Source of the DNA: Streptomyces aurantiogriseus | GTDB lineage: Bacteria > Actinomycetota > Actinomycetes > Streptomycetales > Streptomycetaceae | Length of the DNA: 64,000 nucleotides | Direction: 5' to 3' | Assembly: GCF_014649375.1 (NCBI RefSeq) | Contig: NZ_BMSX01000012.1 | Location: 248,001 to 312,000, forward strand | Shown: positions 34,633-43,547 of the stretch, piece by piece | How positions within the stretch are numbered: the stretch's first letter is position 1 | How the letters are laid out: the number at the start of each line of letters is the position of its first letter | Made by a program: the position numbers and the translations under genes | The notes under the pieces: model-generated | Seen by the model: the letters and a program-made list of their open reading frames with translations, nothing else | What the model was told of the DNA's origin: nothing | The model's database searches: none

Positions 34633-35034
34633 TCAGACCCGTCCCTGCGTGGACTTCTCGGCGTCGGGCGCGCTCGCCGTGTCCGGGGTGTCCGGGGCGT
34701 TCGGGGTGTCCGGGGCCTCCAGCTCCGCCCGCGCCCGCTGTTCGCCCTGGCGCCGGCCCCGGCGCAGGCCGAAGTAGTAGGCGAGGACGCCCGCGCCGAG
34801 GGCCGCCTGGACGGAGAAGAGCGCCGACTCGATCTCCCCGGACGGAGGTTCGTACAGCGGCGAGAACCACGGCTCGTAGTCCGGCTCGATCTCGGTGATC
34901 GCCGTCTCCGCCTCGCCGTCGGCGCCCGTGAACGGCTCCTCCTTGTGGTCGCCGAGTCCCAGGGCCAGCGGCAGCACCGCGAGCGCGACCACGACGAGCA
35001 GCAGCAGGACGTTGATCTTCGTGTTCCGGCTCAT
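34633..35034 (-). CDS. cbiN: Cobalt transport protein CbiN
   Basis: 133 residues, ATG at 35032-35034 overlapping the cbiM stop. Two membrane helices ([19 protein letters not shown] and the one near [19 protein letters not shown]) flank a loop with [20 protein letters not shown], the CbiN signature. The C-terminal tail (about 30 residues, [14 protein letters not shown]) is longer than the usual about 100-residue CbiN. It helps load CbiM. Confidence 0.9.
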   Translation of the reverse strand: MSRNTKINVLLLLVVVALAVLPLALGLGDHKEEPFTGADGEAETAITEIEPDYEPWFSPLYEPPSGEIESALFSVQAALGAGVLAYYFGLRRGRRQGEQRARAELEAPDTPNAPDTPDTASAPDAEKSTQGRV

Positions 35035-35732
35035 CGGGCCACCGCCTCCGTCCCGTTCTGCGCCTGCCTGCCGGTCACCAGCACGCCCAGCCGGGTGAGT
35101 TCGCCCTTGCTGGACTGCACGAGCAGGCGCATCACCAGCACCGTGAGGAGACCCTCGCTCACCGCGAGCGGAATCTGCGTGACGGCGAAGATGGAGCCGA
35201 ACTTGCCGAGCGCGCCCAGGAACCCGCTGCTCGGGTCGGGGAACGCGAGCGCCAGCTGCACGCTGGTCACGCAGTAGGTGGACAGGTCGGCGACGAACGC
35301 GCCGAAGAACACCGCGACCATCAGCGGCACGTCGTACCGGCGCAGCAGCCGGTACATCCCGTAGCCCGCCCACGGCCCGACGATCGCCATCGAGAACACA
35401 TTGGCGCCGAGCGTGGTCAGGCCGCCGTGGGCGAGCAGCAGGGCCTGGAAGAGCAGGGTGATGGTGCCGAGCACCGCCATGATCGGCGGCCGGAAGAGGA
35501 TGGCGCCCAGCCCGGTTCCGGTGGGGTGCGAGCAACTCCCGGTCACCGAGGGCAGTTTGAGCGCGGACAGGACGAACGTGAAGGCTCCGGAGGCACCGAG
35601 GAGCAGGGTGCTCTCGGGGTGCTCCCTGACCTCACGGTTGAGTGCGCGGACTCCGTGGACGACGAACGGCGCCGACGCGACGCCCCAGGCGACCGCGTGC
35701 GCCGGAGGAAGGAAACCCTCGGCTATGTGCAT
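35031..35732 (-). CDS. cbiM: Cobalt ECF transporter substrate-binding component
   Basis: 233 residues, ATG at 35730-35732. The mature N-terminus is [18 protein letters not shown]: Met1, His2 and the following residues form the Co2+-binding site in CbiM, so a precise start is required and is seen. Seven hydrophobic segments; [20 protein letters not shown] is the conserved central motif with the second histidine. First gene of cbiMNQO, under a cobalamin riboswitch. Confidence 0.94.
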   Translation of the reverse strand: MHIAEGFLPPAHAVAWGVASAPFVVHGVRALNREVREHPESTLLLGASGAFTFVLSALKLPSVTGSCSHPTGTGLGAILFRPPIMAVLGTITLLFQALLLAHGGLTTLGANVFSMAIVGPWAGYGMYRLLRRYDVPLMVAVFFGAFVADLSTYCVTSVQLALAFPDPSSGFLGALGKFGSIFAVTQIPLAVSEGLLTVLVMRLLVQSSKGELTRLGVLVTGRQAQNGTEAVAR

Positions 35733-35774
35733 GGCTCAGCAGACCCTCTCCAGCACCTCGTGGATGGTTGACGC

Positions 35775-35945
35775 GCCTTGGCCGGTCTCCTGGCTGACGG
35801 GTACCACCGCCCGTACTCCGCCTTCCCGGGTCCGAGGACCCAGTGGCTGCCCCTGAGGGCCGGAGCCGGACTTCCCGATCACAGTGGCGAGGGCCGCACC
35901 GGCATCACACCGGATTTCCCGTTCACCAAGGCGTGGTGACAGTAG
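35775..35945 (-). ncRNA. Cobalamin riboswitch
   Basis: On the minus strand the leader of cbiM reads, in order: GGTGAACGGGAAATCCGGTG, a GATGCCGGTGCGGCCCTCGCC segment, GCCACTGTGATCGGGAAGTC, then a GC-rich arm, GGCAGCCACTGGGTCC, and finally GTCAGCCAGGAGACCGGCC. These are the GGGAA/CCGGTG stem, GCCACTG core and B12 box of the adenosylcobalamin riboswitch. It lies 40-210 bases ahead of the cbiM start. When cobalamin is ample it would shut the cobalt importer off. Confidence 0.93.
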
Positions 35946-36145
35946 TGCGCCGACAGGGGCGCTGACAAGCGGCAACGGGGGCGCGCGGACGGCGGACGAC
36001 GGCTCACGCACCGGCGCACGGGCGGCTCGCGGCGGCGCGGTACGCGCTTGCTGAACACGCCGGGGAGCCGCCCCGTACCTGCTGCCGCGCCCCGGACACC
36101 ACCGGGGGCGCAGTCACCGGTGAACTGGCGACAGGAGCACCCGCC

Positions 36146-36370
36146 GTGGCCGAGAAGACCTACACCGTGGCCGGTATGAGGTGCGGCCGCTGCGCCGCCG
36201 GCGTCGCCGAGAAGCTGGTGGAGGTGTCCGGTGTCACCGAGGTCGACGTCGACGTCCGGGCGGGGCGGGTCACCGTGCGCGGCGAGATCGTCGACGGCGA
36301 CGCCGTGTGCGCGGCGATCGACGAGGCGGGCTACCGGGCCACGGAGTCCGCACCTCACGCGGCGGCCTGA
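36146..36370 (+). CDS. Heavy-metal-associated (CopZ-like) metallochaperone
   Basis: 74 residues, GTG at 36146. A single HMA domain: YTVAGMRCGRCAAGVAEKL with the metal-binding CxxC (MRCGRC), VSGVTEVDVDVRAGRVTVRG, and AIDEAGY. Such proteins carry Cu+ or other soft metals. It is divergent from the cobalt operon and has no P-type ATPase next to it here, so its target is unknown. Confidence 0.87.
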   Translation: MAEKTYTVAGMRCGRCAAGVAEKLVEVSGVTEVDVDVRAGRVTVRGEIVDGDAVCAAIDEAGYRATESAPHAAA

Positions 36371-36489
36371 GGGACGTCGGGTCGCGCACCAGCCGTCCGG
36401 CGCCGCCCGGGCCCGGGCCCGAGGCCGCCGGCGGTGGTGCTGCCGTCGGTCGTGGCCACCACGGGCGGCCGGGCCGGAGCGGTTCCCGA

Positions 36490-37644
36490 TCAGCGGCCGC
36501 GCCAGTCCAGGCAGACCACCAGGGTGTCCTCGTCCGGCAGCCGCCTGCCGCGATGGTCCGTCAACTCCCGCAGGACGGCGTGCGGGACCTCGGCCGCGGG
36601 CAGCAGGCGGGTGGACAGGATCGCCCGGGCCAGGGCGGCGTCCCCGTACGTCTCTCCGCCGGGGGAGGCGACCGCGTGGACACCGTCGCTGACGAAGACG
36701 AGCCGGTCGCCGGGCTCGGCCCGGAAGTCCTGGGCGACGTAGTCGGTCTCCTCGAACATGCCCAGCGGCAGTTGGGCGTCGAAGGCGACGCGCTCCACGG
36801 TCCCGCCGCGCAGCCGCAGCAGCTGCGGGGATCCGGCGTCCACCACCTGGGCGTGTCCCGTGGCGAGGTCGAAGTCGAACATGAGGACCGACAGGTAACA
36901 GCGGCCCCGGTAGTGGGCGTGGACCGCCTGGTCCGCCAAGGCCGCCTGGTCGGCGAGGGGGATGCCGGCCCGGCGTGCGTTGCGCAGCGCGTTGACGGCC
37001 AGGTTGGTCAGCAGGGAGGCCTCGATGCCCTCACCCATGCCGTCGGTGACGTACAGCATCAGACGGTCGGCCGTCGTGGACCAGTCGAAGGTGTCGCCGT
37101 GGAGGGCGTAGGCGGGCTCCAGTTGGGCGCCCAGCTCGAACTCGGGGCGGGTGCGGGAGCGGCCCGGGAGGAGTTGCCACTGCATCTCCGCGGCCAGAGT
37201 GAGCCGGTCCTCGCGGCGTGCCCGGAGATAGAGATCGGTGTCCCGCTCGGCCACGATCAGCTCGTGTCCGAGCGCACGCGCGATCTCCGCCAACTCGGCG
37301 AGGACGTCGGTGACCTGGTCCGGCAGGGTCACCGACAGCACGCCGAGCCGGTCGCCGCGCACGGTCACGGGCAGGTGCGCGCGCACCAGACCGCTCCGGG
37401 CGGGCTCCACGAACGGTTCCTGCGCGCCGAAGGCCCGGCCGGCCGGGCTGTTGTGCACCGACACCGGCTCCGGGACGTGCGGGAGCACGGACACCGGTCG
37501 CAGCACCGTCAGGCCGTAGTCGGCCAGGTACAGCTCGACGCTGTCCGCCGTGTACTGCTCGACCAGTACACGGCGGACAGCGTCGAGCAGCTCGTGGGGT
37601 GCCGCCGTCCGCAGGGCGCGCTGGGCGGTCAGAAGTCTGTTCAC
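36490..37644 (-). CDS. SpoIIE-type PP2C serine phosphatase
   Basis: 384 residues from GTG at 37642-37644; no better start is seen upstream. Residues about 1-160 are a GAF-like regulatory part. Residues about 170-384 are the phosphatase: AEMQWQLLPGRSRTRPEFELG, GDTFDWSTTADRLMLYVTDGMGEGIEASLLT (metal-binding Asp in the first segment, DGMGEG), SPQLLRLRGG, and GDRLVFVSDGVHAV. In this group the GDWYD is usually GDxxD; here GDTFD is present. These dephosphorylate anti-sigma antagonists. The gene is divergent from a MarR regulator. The coding sequence near the 5' end contains an exceptional inverted repeat (37533-37588). Confidence 0.86.
   Translation of the reverse strand: MNRLLTAQRALRTAAPHELLDAVRRVLVEQYTADSVELYLADYGLTVLRPVSVLPHVPEPVSVHNSPAGRAFGAQEPFVEPARSGLVRAHLPVTVRGDRLGVLSVTLPDQVTDVLAELAEIARALGHELIVAERDTDLYLRARREDRLTLAAEMQWQLLPGRSRTRPEFELGAQLEPAYALHGDTFDWSTTADRLMLYVTDGMGEGIEASLLTNLAVNALRNARRAGIPLADQAALADQAVHAHYRGRCYLSVLMFDFDLATGHAQVVDAGSPQLLRLRGGTVERVAFDAQLPLGMFEETDYVAQDFRAEPGDRLVFVSDGVHAVASPGGETYGDAALARAILSTRLLPAAEVPHAVLRELTDHRGRRLPDEDTLVVCLDWRGR
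37533..37588. repeat. 25-bp perfect-arm inverted repeat inside the phosphatase gene
   Basis: Left arm 37533-37557 and right arm 37564-37588 are exact reverse complements over all 25 bases, with a 6-base loop CTCGAC. The left arm begins GCTCGACGCTGTCC and the right arm ends GGACAGCGTCGAGC. It covers codons for about residues 20-37 (DAVRRVLVEQYTADSVEL) of the phosphatase. Nothing in gene expression requires such a fold-back in coding DNA. Confidence 0.85.
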
Positions 37645-37809
37645 GATGGTGAATACACCAACCCTTCGCCGGTCACTGACCGGTCTCGTTCGTACGACGG
37701 CGGCCGGGCGCGGCGGCCTCTCGACCCGGCCGCGCCGGTGCTCCGGGGGCAGCTCCGGCCGGTTGGGGGCGCCTAGTACGCTGGCGGTCGTCCCAGCGCC
37801 TGCGAGAGT

Positions 37810-38295
37810 GTGACCGTGACCGCCTTCCGCCATCGCCCGGAGCCCGACGAGGTCGCACGGGTGACCTCGACGGCCGCCGAGCTGCTGGAAGTTCTGTGGG
37901 GCCGGGCCTCGACCGCGCCCGCCTCCGCGTCCCAGTTGCGCGTGCTGCTGATGCTCGAGCACCACGACGGCATCAACCTGCGCACCCTCGCCGACTCGCT
38001 CGCCTCCACGCCGCCGTCGACCAGCCGGCTGTGCGACCGGTTGCAGGCCGCGGGCTTCGTCGAACGCGTGGTGAGCCCGGTCGACCGGCGCGAGGTGCGG
38101 CTGCATCTCAGCGGCAGGGGCCGGGCCTTCCTCGCGGATCTGCGGGTGCGCAGGGAGCGGGAGTTGCGGGCGGTGCTGGCCCTGATGCCGGCCGCCAGGC
38201 GGGTAGCGCTGCTGGAGGGACTGGAGGCGTTCTGCGACGCGGCGGCGACGCGGATCCATGACGACGCCGAGGACGCGGGCAGCCAAACCGCCTGA
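37810..38295 (+). CDS. MarR family transcriptional regulator
   Basis: 161 residues, GTG at 37810 (a second GTG at 37816 is possible). Winged-helix features: SQLRVLLMLEHHDGINLRTLADSL, STPPSTSRLCDRLQAAGFVER (recognition helix) and VSPVDRREVRLHLSGRGRAFL (wing with the DRR motif of MarR). Divergent from the SpoIIE-type phosphatase, which it may control. Ligand unknown. Confidence 0.88.
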   Translation: MTVTAFRHRPEPDEVARVTSTAAELLEVLWGRASTAPASASQLRVLLMLEHHDGINLRTLADSLASTPPSTSRLCDRLQAAGFVERVVSPVDRREVRLHLSGRGRAFLADLRVRRERELRAVLALMPAARRVALLEGLEAFCDAAATRIHDDAEDAGSQTA

Positions 38296-38464
38296 ATGCC
38301 GGGCGCGTTGTGTGCGGCTCTGTCTCACCTCCGTCTGTCCGTGTCTCCCGGACGGGCATCCGTCCCTGGACGGCGGGTACCCCGAAGCCGCCCCGACCTG
38401 CGTCGACTGTGGCAAAGGTCTCGGATCGGCGCATGAGCCGGGCCGGTGGGGTTACTCCGAAGCC

Positions 38465-39469
38465 ATGGCACGGACATCGAAACCCCGGCCGTCGCCGGGC
38501 CCGAACGAGCAGGTGGAGCGACGGGCGCCGGACGAACCCGGCCAACTGCCGAAGCGGTCCTGGTGGGCGGTGCTGAAGGGCACGCTGAAGGAGTTCCAGG
38601 ACGACGAACTCGCCGACCGTGCGGCCGCCCTGACGTACTACGGTGTGCTGTCGCTGTTCCCGGCCCTGCTGGTCCTGGTGTCCCTGCTGGGCGTCGCCGG
38701 CCGGTCGGCGACGGACCAGGTCCTGGATAATCTGCGGAAACTCGCGCCAGGCTCGGCCCGGGACATCGTCAGCGACGCGGTGGAGCAACTCCAGGGCCGT
38801 GGCGGGATCGGCTCGATCATGGCGGTCGTCGGCATGGTCCTGGCGGTGTGGTCGGCCTCCGGGTACGTCGCCGCGTTCATCCGCAGCGCCAACGCCGTGT
38901 ACGACATGCCGGAGGGCCGTCCGGTGTGGAAGGTGCTGCCGGTCCGGGTCGGCGTGACGGTGGTCCTGCTCGTGCTGGCGGTGATCAGCGCGTTGATCGT
39001 GGTGTTCACGGGTGCCCTGGCCCACCGGGCCGGGACCGCGCTCGGCATCGGGGACACGGCCCTGACGGTGTGGTCGTTCGCGAAGTGGCCGGTGCTGGTC
39101 GTCCTGGTCACCGTCATGATCGCGCTCTTGTACTGGGCGACGCCGAACGTGAAGGGGCGCGGGTTCCGCTGGATCACCCCGGGCAGTGTGCTGGCCCTGG
39201 TGATGTGGCTGATCGCCTCCGCCGGCTTCGCGTTCTACGTGGCCAACTTCGCCTCGTACAACAAGACCTACGGCACGCTCGCCGGCGTGATCGTGTTCCT
39301 GATGTGGCTGTGGATCAGCAACATCGCGATCCTGATGGGCCTGGAGTTCGACGCGGAACTGGCCCGCCAGCGCGCCGTCGCGGGCGGACTGCCCCGCGAC
39401 GAGGAGCCGTACGTGCCGCCCCGCGACACCCGCGCCTGGACCGAGGAGGACCAGCGTCGCTTGGAATGA
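38465..39469 (+). CDS. YihY/UPF0761-type membrane protein
   Basis: 334 residues, ATG at 38465 with GGTGGGG a little upstream. Residues about 35-300 form six or so membrane helices. Family signs: LKEFQDDELADRAAALTYYGVLSLFPALLVLVS, then YWATPNVKGRGFRWITPGSVLALVMWLI and SYNKTYGTLAGVIVFLMWLWISN. This family was once misnamed ribonuclease BN; its function is unknown, possibly in envelope biology. The basic N-terminus (SKPRPSPGPN) is cytosolic. No operon partner. Confidence 0.88.
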   Translation: MARTSKPRPSPGPNEQVERRAPDEPGQLPKRSWWAVLKGTLKEFQDDELADRAAALTYYGVLSLFPALLVLVSLLGVAGRSATDQVLDNLRKLAPGSARDIVSDAVEQLQGRGGIGSIMAVVGMVLAVWSASGYVAAFIRSANAVYDMPEGRPVWKVLPVRVGVTVVLLVLAVISALIVVFTGALAHRAGTALGIGDTALTVWSFAKWPVLVVLVTVMIALLYWATPNVKGRGFRWITPGSVLALVMWLIASAGFAFYVANFASYNKTYGTLAGVIVFLMWLWISNIAILMGLEFDAELARQRAVAGGLPRDEEPYVPPRDTRAWTEEDQRRLE

Positions 39470-39601
39470 GGGGCGTGGCGGCTGCCGCGTCAGGCCCCGG
39501 CCCCGGCCCCCGTGACGGCCGCAACCGGCGTCCTCCTCGTCCACGCGGTCACCCGTGGTCAGGAGGCGTGGCCCGACTCGGGTAGGCCGGCCCACGCCAC
39601 C

Positions 39602-39617
39602 TGAGTACACGTACTCA
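39602..39617. promoter_or_regulatory. Palindromic site ahead of a lipoprotein gene
   Basis: TGAGTAC and GTACTCA, 7-bp perfect arms around AC, 60 bp upstream of the lipoprotein start at 39677. Placement and symmetry suggest an operator or an element overlapping the promoter; the regulator is not known to me. Confidence 0.5.
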
Positions 39618-39676
39618 TGAGGGCCGGCCCCGCCTCGAGGAGGCTGGTCGCACAAGACGACGAGAGGGAGTCAAAC

Positions 39677-40012
39677 GTGCGTACCGGCAACCGAGTTCAG
39701 TCCCCGATGTCCGCGATCGGCCGTGGGGTGAGGCGGTCCGTCCTGGGCCTGTCGCTGGTCGGTCTGAGCGCGGCGCTGCTCACCGGCTGCTCCATCGAGG
39801 AGGCGAGCTGTGGAGGCGGCGAGTACCCGGTTCTGGCCGTGGGGAGCAGTGGCAGCTCCTGCGTGCCCAACGGTGAGGAACCGCCGGCGGGATACGCGCG
39901 CTACCCGGAAGGCAAGGTCCCCGAGCACGTCGGCGACAAGTGGGACGAGTACTGGAGCACCCGTACCCTCGACGAGAACGGCAAGGTCATCGAGGTGCCC
40001 GCGGGCGAGTGA
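39677..40012 (+). CDS. Small conserved lipoprotein
   Basis: 111 residues from GTG at 39677 after GAGGGAG. Signal region RRSVLGLSLVGLSAALLTGC ends in lipobox LTGC. The mature sequence has two more cysteines (EASCGGGEYPVLAVG, GSSCVPNGEEPPAGY), then YPEGKVPEHVGDKWDEYW. I have seen this pattern in Streptomyces lipoproteins of unknown role. Convergent with the GH32 gene 26 bp away. Confidence 0.7.
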   Translation: MRTGNRVQSPMSAIGRGVRRSVLGLSLVGLSAALLTGCSIEEASCGGGEYPVLAVGSSGSSCVPNGEEPPAGYARYPEGKVPEHVGDKWDEYWSTRTLDENGKVIEVPAGE

Positions 40013-40037
40013 GACGACCGGGCCGTTCCGTTGCACA

Positions 40038-41501
40038 TCACGTGTGCTGCTCTTGGCGCGCGAAGAGTGGTGAGGGATGGGTCCCGCTCGGACGCAGGTC
40101 CCACGCTTCCACGGTGAAGCCGGTGTCGCCGGCACCCGTGGTGTGGGCCTGCAGTCGCCACGGTCCGTCGCCGACCGGGTAGAACCTGATGGTGAGTACC
40201 TGGCCGGAGGCGAGGTAGATCTCCGCGATCGAGCGATCGACGACCACGCGGAGTTCGACGGGTGTGCCGGGGACGTTCACGGCCGGACAGGACACGGCAT
40301 ACGTGCCTGGACGTGCGCGTGGATCCAGGGAAGCGCGGTTGCGGTCCACGGTGAGCCGGCCGGCGGCGGGGTCGAGGGTGATGTCGAGGTGTTCGGCACC
40401 GTCGGCTGAGGTGATCAGGCGCAGCCCGCTCGTACCGGAGGTGTCGGGGGTCAGCGCGGCGGTGAGGTCGAAGGTACGGCTGACCTGGCCCAGTTCTGCC
40501 GGCTCGCTCTTGGTCACGTGTCCGGTGCGGTGCAGTACGCGTTCGCCGCGCAGGGCGAGCAGTTCGCGGGCCGGGCGCTGGCCGACCGTGCCGTCGTCGG
40601 CCAGGGTGAGTTCGCGCGGGAGCGTCAGGGTGCCCGCCCAACCGGCTTCGTGCGCCCAGGAACCGTCGCGGGCCTCCCACGACCAGCCCCACAGCAGCCA
40701 GCGATCTGCCTCGGGAGCCTTGAGCAGGGCCGGGGCGTAGAAGTCCGGCCCGTGGTCCAGCCGTACGGGGGGTGCGGTCGCCGTGAACCGGCCGTGTTCC
40801 TCATGGCCGGTGTGGACCGTCACACGGCTCGGGCCGCCCTGTGGAGTCCAGTCGCTGACGATCAGGACGCCGCGGTCGCCGAAGGACGCGTACTGGGGGC
40901 ATTCCCAGCCGGCCGGGTCGGCGGCGTCGCCCTGGGCGCTGGTGTGGAAGGGACCGCGGTAGGTCCAGTGTTCCAGGTCGTCGGACTCGTAGAGCAGCGC
41001 CGCTCCACGGCCGTCGGCGAGGGCCGAGCCGACCAGCATGCGCCAGCGGCCGTCGTGCTGCCAGACGTAGGGGTCCCGGTACATGGTGGTGTCGGCGGGT
41101 GGCTGCGGGATGAGCAGTTCGGGTCGCTTGGTCCAGGTGTGGCCGCCGTCGTACGACTGGGCGGTGGTGACCGGCTGCCACCAGCGGTCTGTGCGGTGGG
41201 CGGAGTAGAAGGCCAGCATCCGGCCGTCGACGGAGATGGCGTTGCCGGAGAAGCAGCCGTCGGCGTCGTCGCCGCCGGGGGTGGGGGCGAGGGCGACCGG
41301 GAGCTCTTCCCAGGTGATCAGATCCGGGCTGCGGAAGTGGCCCCAGTGCACGTTCGCATGCTGCGGGGCGTAGGGGTTGTACTGGAAGAACACGTGATAG
41401 TGGCCGTCGTGGAAGACCAGCCCGTTGGGGTCGTTGATCCAGTTGCGGTGCGGGCGCAGGTGTACGGCGGGCAGGTGGGGGTCGGCGGGCGGCGTGGGCA
41501 C
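40038..41501 (-). CDS. Cytosolic GH32 beta-fructofuranosidase
   Basis: 487 residues with start at GTG 41499-41501, which follows AAAGGCTCC; a longer reading from 41531 lacks a ribosome-binding site. No signal peptide. Five-bladed propeller of GH32 with all three catalytic motifs: RNWINDPNGL (nucleophile Asp24), YRDPYV (Asp143, transition-state) and WECPQYASF (acid-base Glu200). A C-terminal beta-sandwich (about 350-487) has RVVVDRSIAEIYLA. It hydrolyses terminal fructose from imported fructo-oligosaccharides or sucrose. It follows two permease genes and a binding-protein gene on the same strand. Confidence 0.92.
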   Translation of the reverse strand: MPTPPADPHLPAVHLRPHRNWINDPNGLVFHDGHYHVFFQYNPYAPQHANVHWGHFRSPDLITWEELPVALAPTPGGDDADGCFSGNAISVDGRMLAFYSAHRTDRWWQPVTTAQSYDGGHTWTKRPELLIPQPPADTTMYRDPYVWQHDGRWRMLVGSALADGRGAALLYESDDLEHWTYRGPFHTSAQGDAADPAGWECPQYASFGDRGVLIVSDWTPQGGPSRVTVHTGHEEHGRFTATAPPVRLDHGPDFYAPALLKAPEADRWLLWGWSWEARDGSWAHEAGWAGTLTLPRELTLADDGTVGQRPARELLALRGERVLHRTGHVTKSEPAELGQVSRTFDLTAALTPDTSGTSGLRLITSADGAEHLDITLDPAAGRLTVDRNRASLDPRARPGTYAVSCPAVNVPGTPVELRVVVDRSIAEIYLASGQVLTIRFYPVGDGPWRLQAHTTGAGDTGFTVEAWDLRPSGTHPSPLFARQEQHT

Positions 41502-41600
41502 ACGGAGCCTTTCGAAGGGTGCGCGAGGCACACAGGGGGGTGGCAGAAAAGCAGGTGGGTGGCAGAAGAAGTGGGGTCGGGTGCAGGTGTACGGCGGGGG

Positions 41601-42518
41601 TCAGCCCTTGACGCCGCTGGAGGCGATGCTGTTGACGAAGGCACGCTGGAAGGACACGAACAGCGCGAGCACCGGCACGGTGATCATCGACGAGTAGGCC
41701 ATGATCTCGCCCCAGGAGGGGTTGAGCTGGAAGAAGTAGTCGATGCCGACCATGACCGGCCGCAGGTCCTCGCTCTGGACGACCATCAGCGGCCACAGGT
41801 ACTGGTTCCACATCGGCAGGAAGGCCAGGATGGCCACCGTGGCGATCGCCGGACCGGACAGCGGCATGACGATGCGCCAGTAGATGCCGAACCAGCTCGC
41901 CCCGTCGATGACCGCCGCTTCGTCGAGTTCCTTGGGGATGCTCTGGAAGTACTGGTGGAAGAGGAAGATGAAGAGGGCGTTGCCGATGAACGGCAGGATC
42001 TGCACCTGGTAGGTGTCCAGCCAGCCTTCGGTCACGACGAGCCGGCCGCCCTCCAGCTGCAGCCAGGGCAGTTGGTTGACCCACCAGACCATCGGCAGGG
42101 CGAAGGTCTCGAACGGCACGATCAGCGTCGCGATCACGGCGGTGAGGACGATCTTCTTGCCGCGCCAGCGCATGCGGGACAGGGCGAACGCCGCGAGACT
42201 GTTGATGAAGATGCTCAGTGCCACGGTGATGGCGGAGATCACGAGGGAGTTGAGCAGGAACCGCATGGCGGGCACCCGCTCGAACACCCCGGTGTAGTTG
42301 TCCAGGGACAGATGGCCGACCGGCAGGAACGCCTTGATGCCGTCCAGGTCGCCGAAGATCTGCTCGTCGGGTTTGAACGACGACACCAGCATGAAGACGA
42401 TCGGGAAGGAGAAGAACAGCGCGAGAGCGATGCGCGCCGCCTGCAGGGCGATCCGGCGCGGCGACGGCCTCCGCGGGCGGCGGCCCGGGCGTGCGGGGGC
42501 GGGGGACACGGAGGTCAT
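41601..42518 (-). CDS. Sugar ABC transporter permease, MalG type
   Basis: 305 residues, ATG at 42516-42518, 1 bp after the MalF-type stop. Six membrane helices; EAAVIDGASWFGIYWRIVMPLSGP is the EAA loop that contacts the ATPase; the end FQRAFVNSIASSGVKG is typical of carbohydrate uptake (CUT1) MalG members. No ATPase gene is in this operon, so a shared MsiK-type ATPase elsewhere is expected. Confidence 0.9.
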   Translation of the reverse strand: MTSVSPAPARPGRRPRRPSPRRIALQAARIALALFFSFPIVFMLVSSFKPDEQIFGDLDGIKAFLPVGHLSLDNYTGVFERVPAMRFLLNSLVISAITVALSIFINSLAAFALSRMRWRGKKIVLTAVIATLIVPFETFALPMVWWVNQLPWLQLEGGRLVVTEGWLDTYQVQILPFIGNALFIFLFHQYFQSIPKELDEAAVIDGASWFGIYWRIVMPLSGPAIATVAILAFLPMWNQYLWPLMVVQSEDLRPVMVGIDYFFQLNPSWGEIMAYSSMITVPVLALFVSFQRAFVNSIASSGVKG

Positions 42519-42519
42519 G

Positions 42520-43473
42520 TCAGTCCTTCTCCCGGGTGAGGAAGCGCTGGACGAGGGAGACGGCCAGCACCAGAACGAAGAAGACGAGGGAGATCGCGGA
42601 CGCGTATCCGGTCTGCTGCTGGCTGTATCCCGTCCGCACGGCCTGGTAGACGACCGTGCTGGTGGCGTCCAGGGGCCCGCCCTGCGTCATCACGGCGACC
42701 TGGGTGAACAGGGCGAACGCGTTGATGGTGATGGTGATGAGCACGAAGGTGCGGGTGGCCTTGAGGCCGGGCCAGGTCACGTGCCGGAAGCGCACCCAGC
42801 GGGTGGCCCCGTCCATGTCGGCCGCCTCGTACAGGTCCTGCGGGATGGTCTGCAGTCCGGCCAGCCAGATGACCATGTGGAAGCCGACGCCCTGCCAGAC
42901 GGACATGACGATGATGGCGGGCATGGCCGTGGAGGGGTTGGTCAGCCAGTCCGGCCCCTGTACCTGGCCGAGGGTGAGGTGGGAGATGAACTCGTTGACC
43001 AGCCCGGTCTTCTGGTACAGCAGCGTCCACAGGATGGAGACCACGACCATCGAGGTGACGACCGGGAGGAAGTAGACGGTGCGGAAGAAGTTGACGCCTT
43101 TGACCTTGGCGTTGACGAGCAGGGCGAGCACCAGCGCCAGGCCGCCCTGCAGCGGGACGACGACGGTGGCGAAGGAGAAGGTGTTCCGCAGCGACTTGTA
43201 GAACAGCGGGTCGTCCAGCAGGGTGCGGAAGTTCTGCAGTCCCGTGAACCGGGCCGGGGTCGGGGAGATCAGACGAGCGTTGGTGAACGCCAGCGCGAAG
43301 GTCAGCACCACGGGGATGACGATGAACATCACCAGCAGGAAGACGGCGGGGCTCACCATCCCGAGTGCGGCGATGCTTTCCCTGCGGCGCGCACGCATGC
43401 GTGACGTACGCCGCGCCGGTGTCACGGCGGCTGCGGGAGGCGGGGAGGACCTCTTGGGCATTGTGGTGGTCAT
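42520..43473 (-). CDS. Sugar ABC transporter permease, MalF type
   Basis: 317 residues, ATG at 43471-43473. Arg-rich cytosolic start (RRTSRMRARRRESI), then six helices: AALGMVSPAVFLLVMFIVIP, RNTFSFATVVVPLQGGLALVLA, and EAA loop EAADMDGATRWVRFRHVTWPG. CUT1 family partner of the following permease. The upstream gene is the binding protein, 74 bp away. Confidence 0.9.
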   Translation of the reverse strand: MTTTMPKRSSPPPAAAVTPARRTSRMRARRRESIAALGMVSPAVFLLVMFIVIPVVLTFALAFTNARLISPTPARFTGLQNFRTLLDDPLFYKSLRNTFSFATVVVPLQGGLALVLALLVNAKVKGVNFFRTVYFLPVVTSMVVVSILWTLLYQKTGLVNEFISHLTLGQVQGPDWLTNPSTAMPAIIVMSVWQGVGFHMVIWLAGLQTIPQDLYEAADMDGATRWVRFRHVTWPGLKATRTFVLITITINAFALFTQVAVMTQGGPLDATSTVVYQAVRTGYSQQQTGYASAISLVFFVLVLAVSLVQRFLTREKD

Positions 43474-43547
43474 GGGGCATCCAGGCAGGTATGCGCCCCG
43501 GCGAAGGCGGAGGGAGGAGCCGCGTCCGCCGGGGCGGGCGGGCGCGA

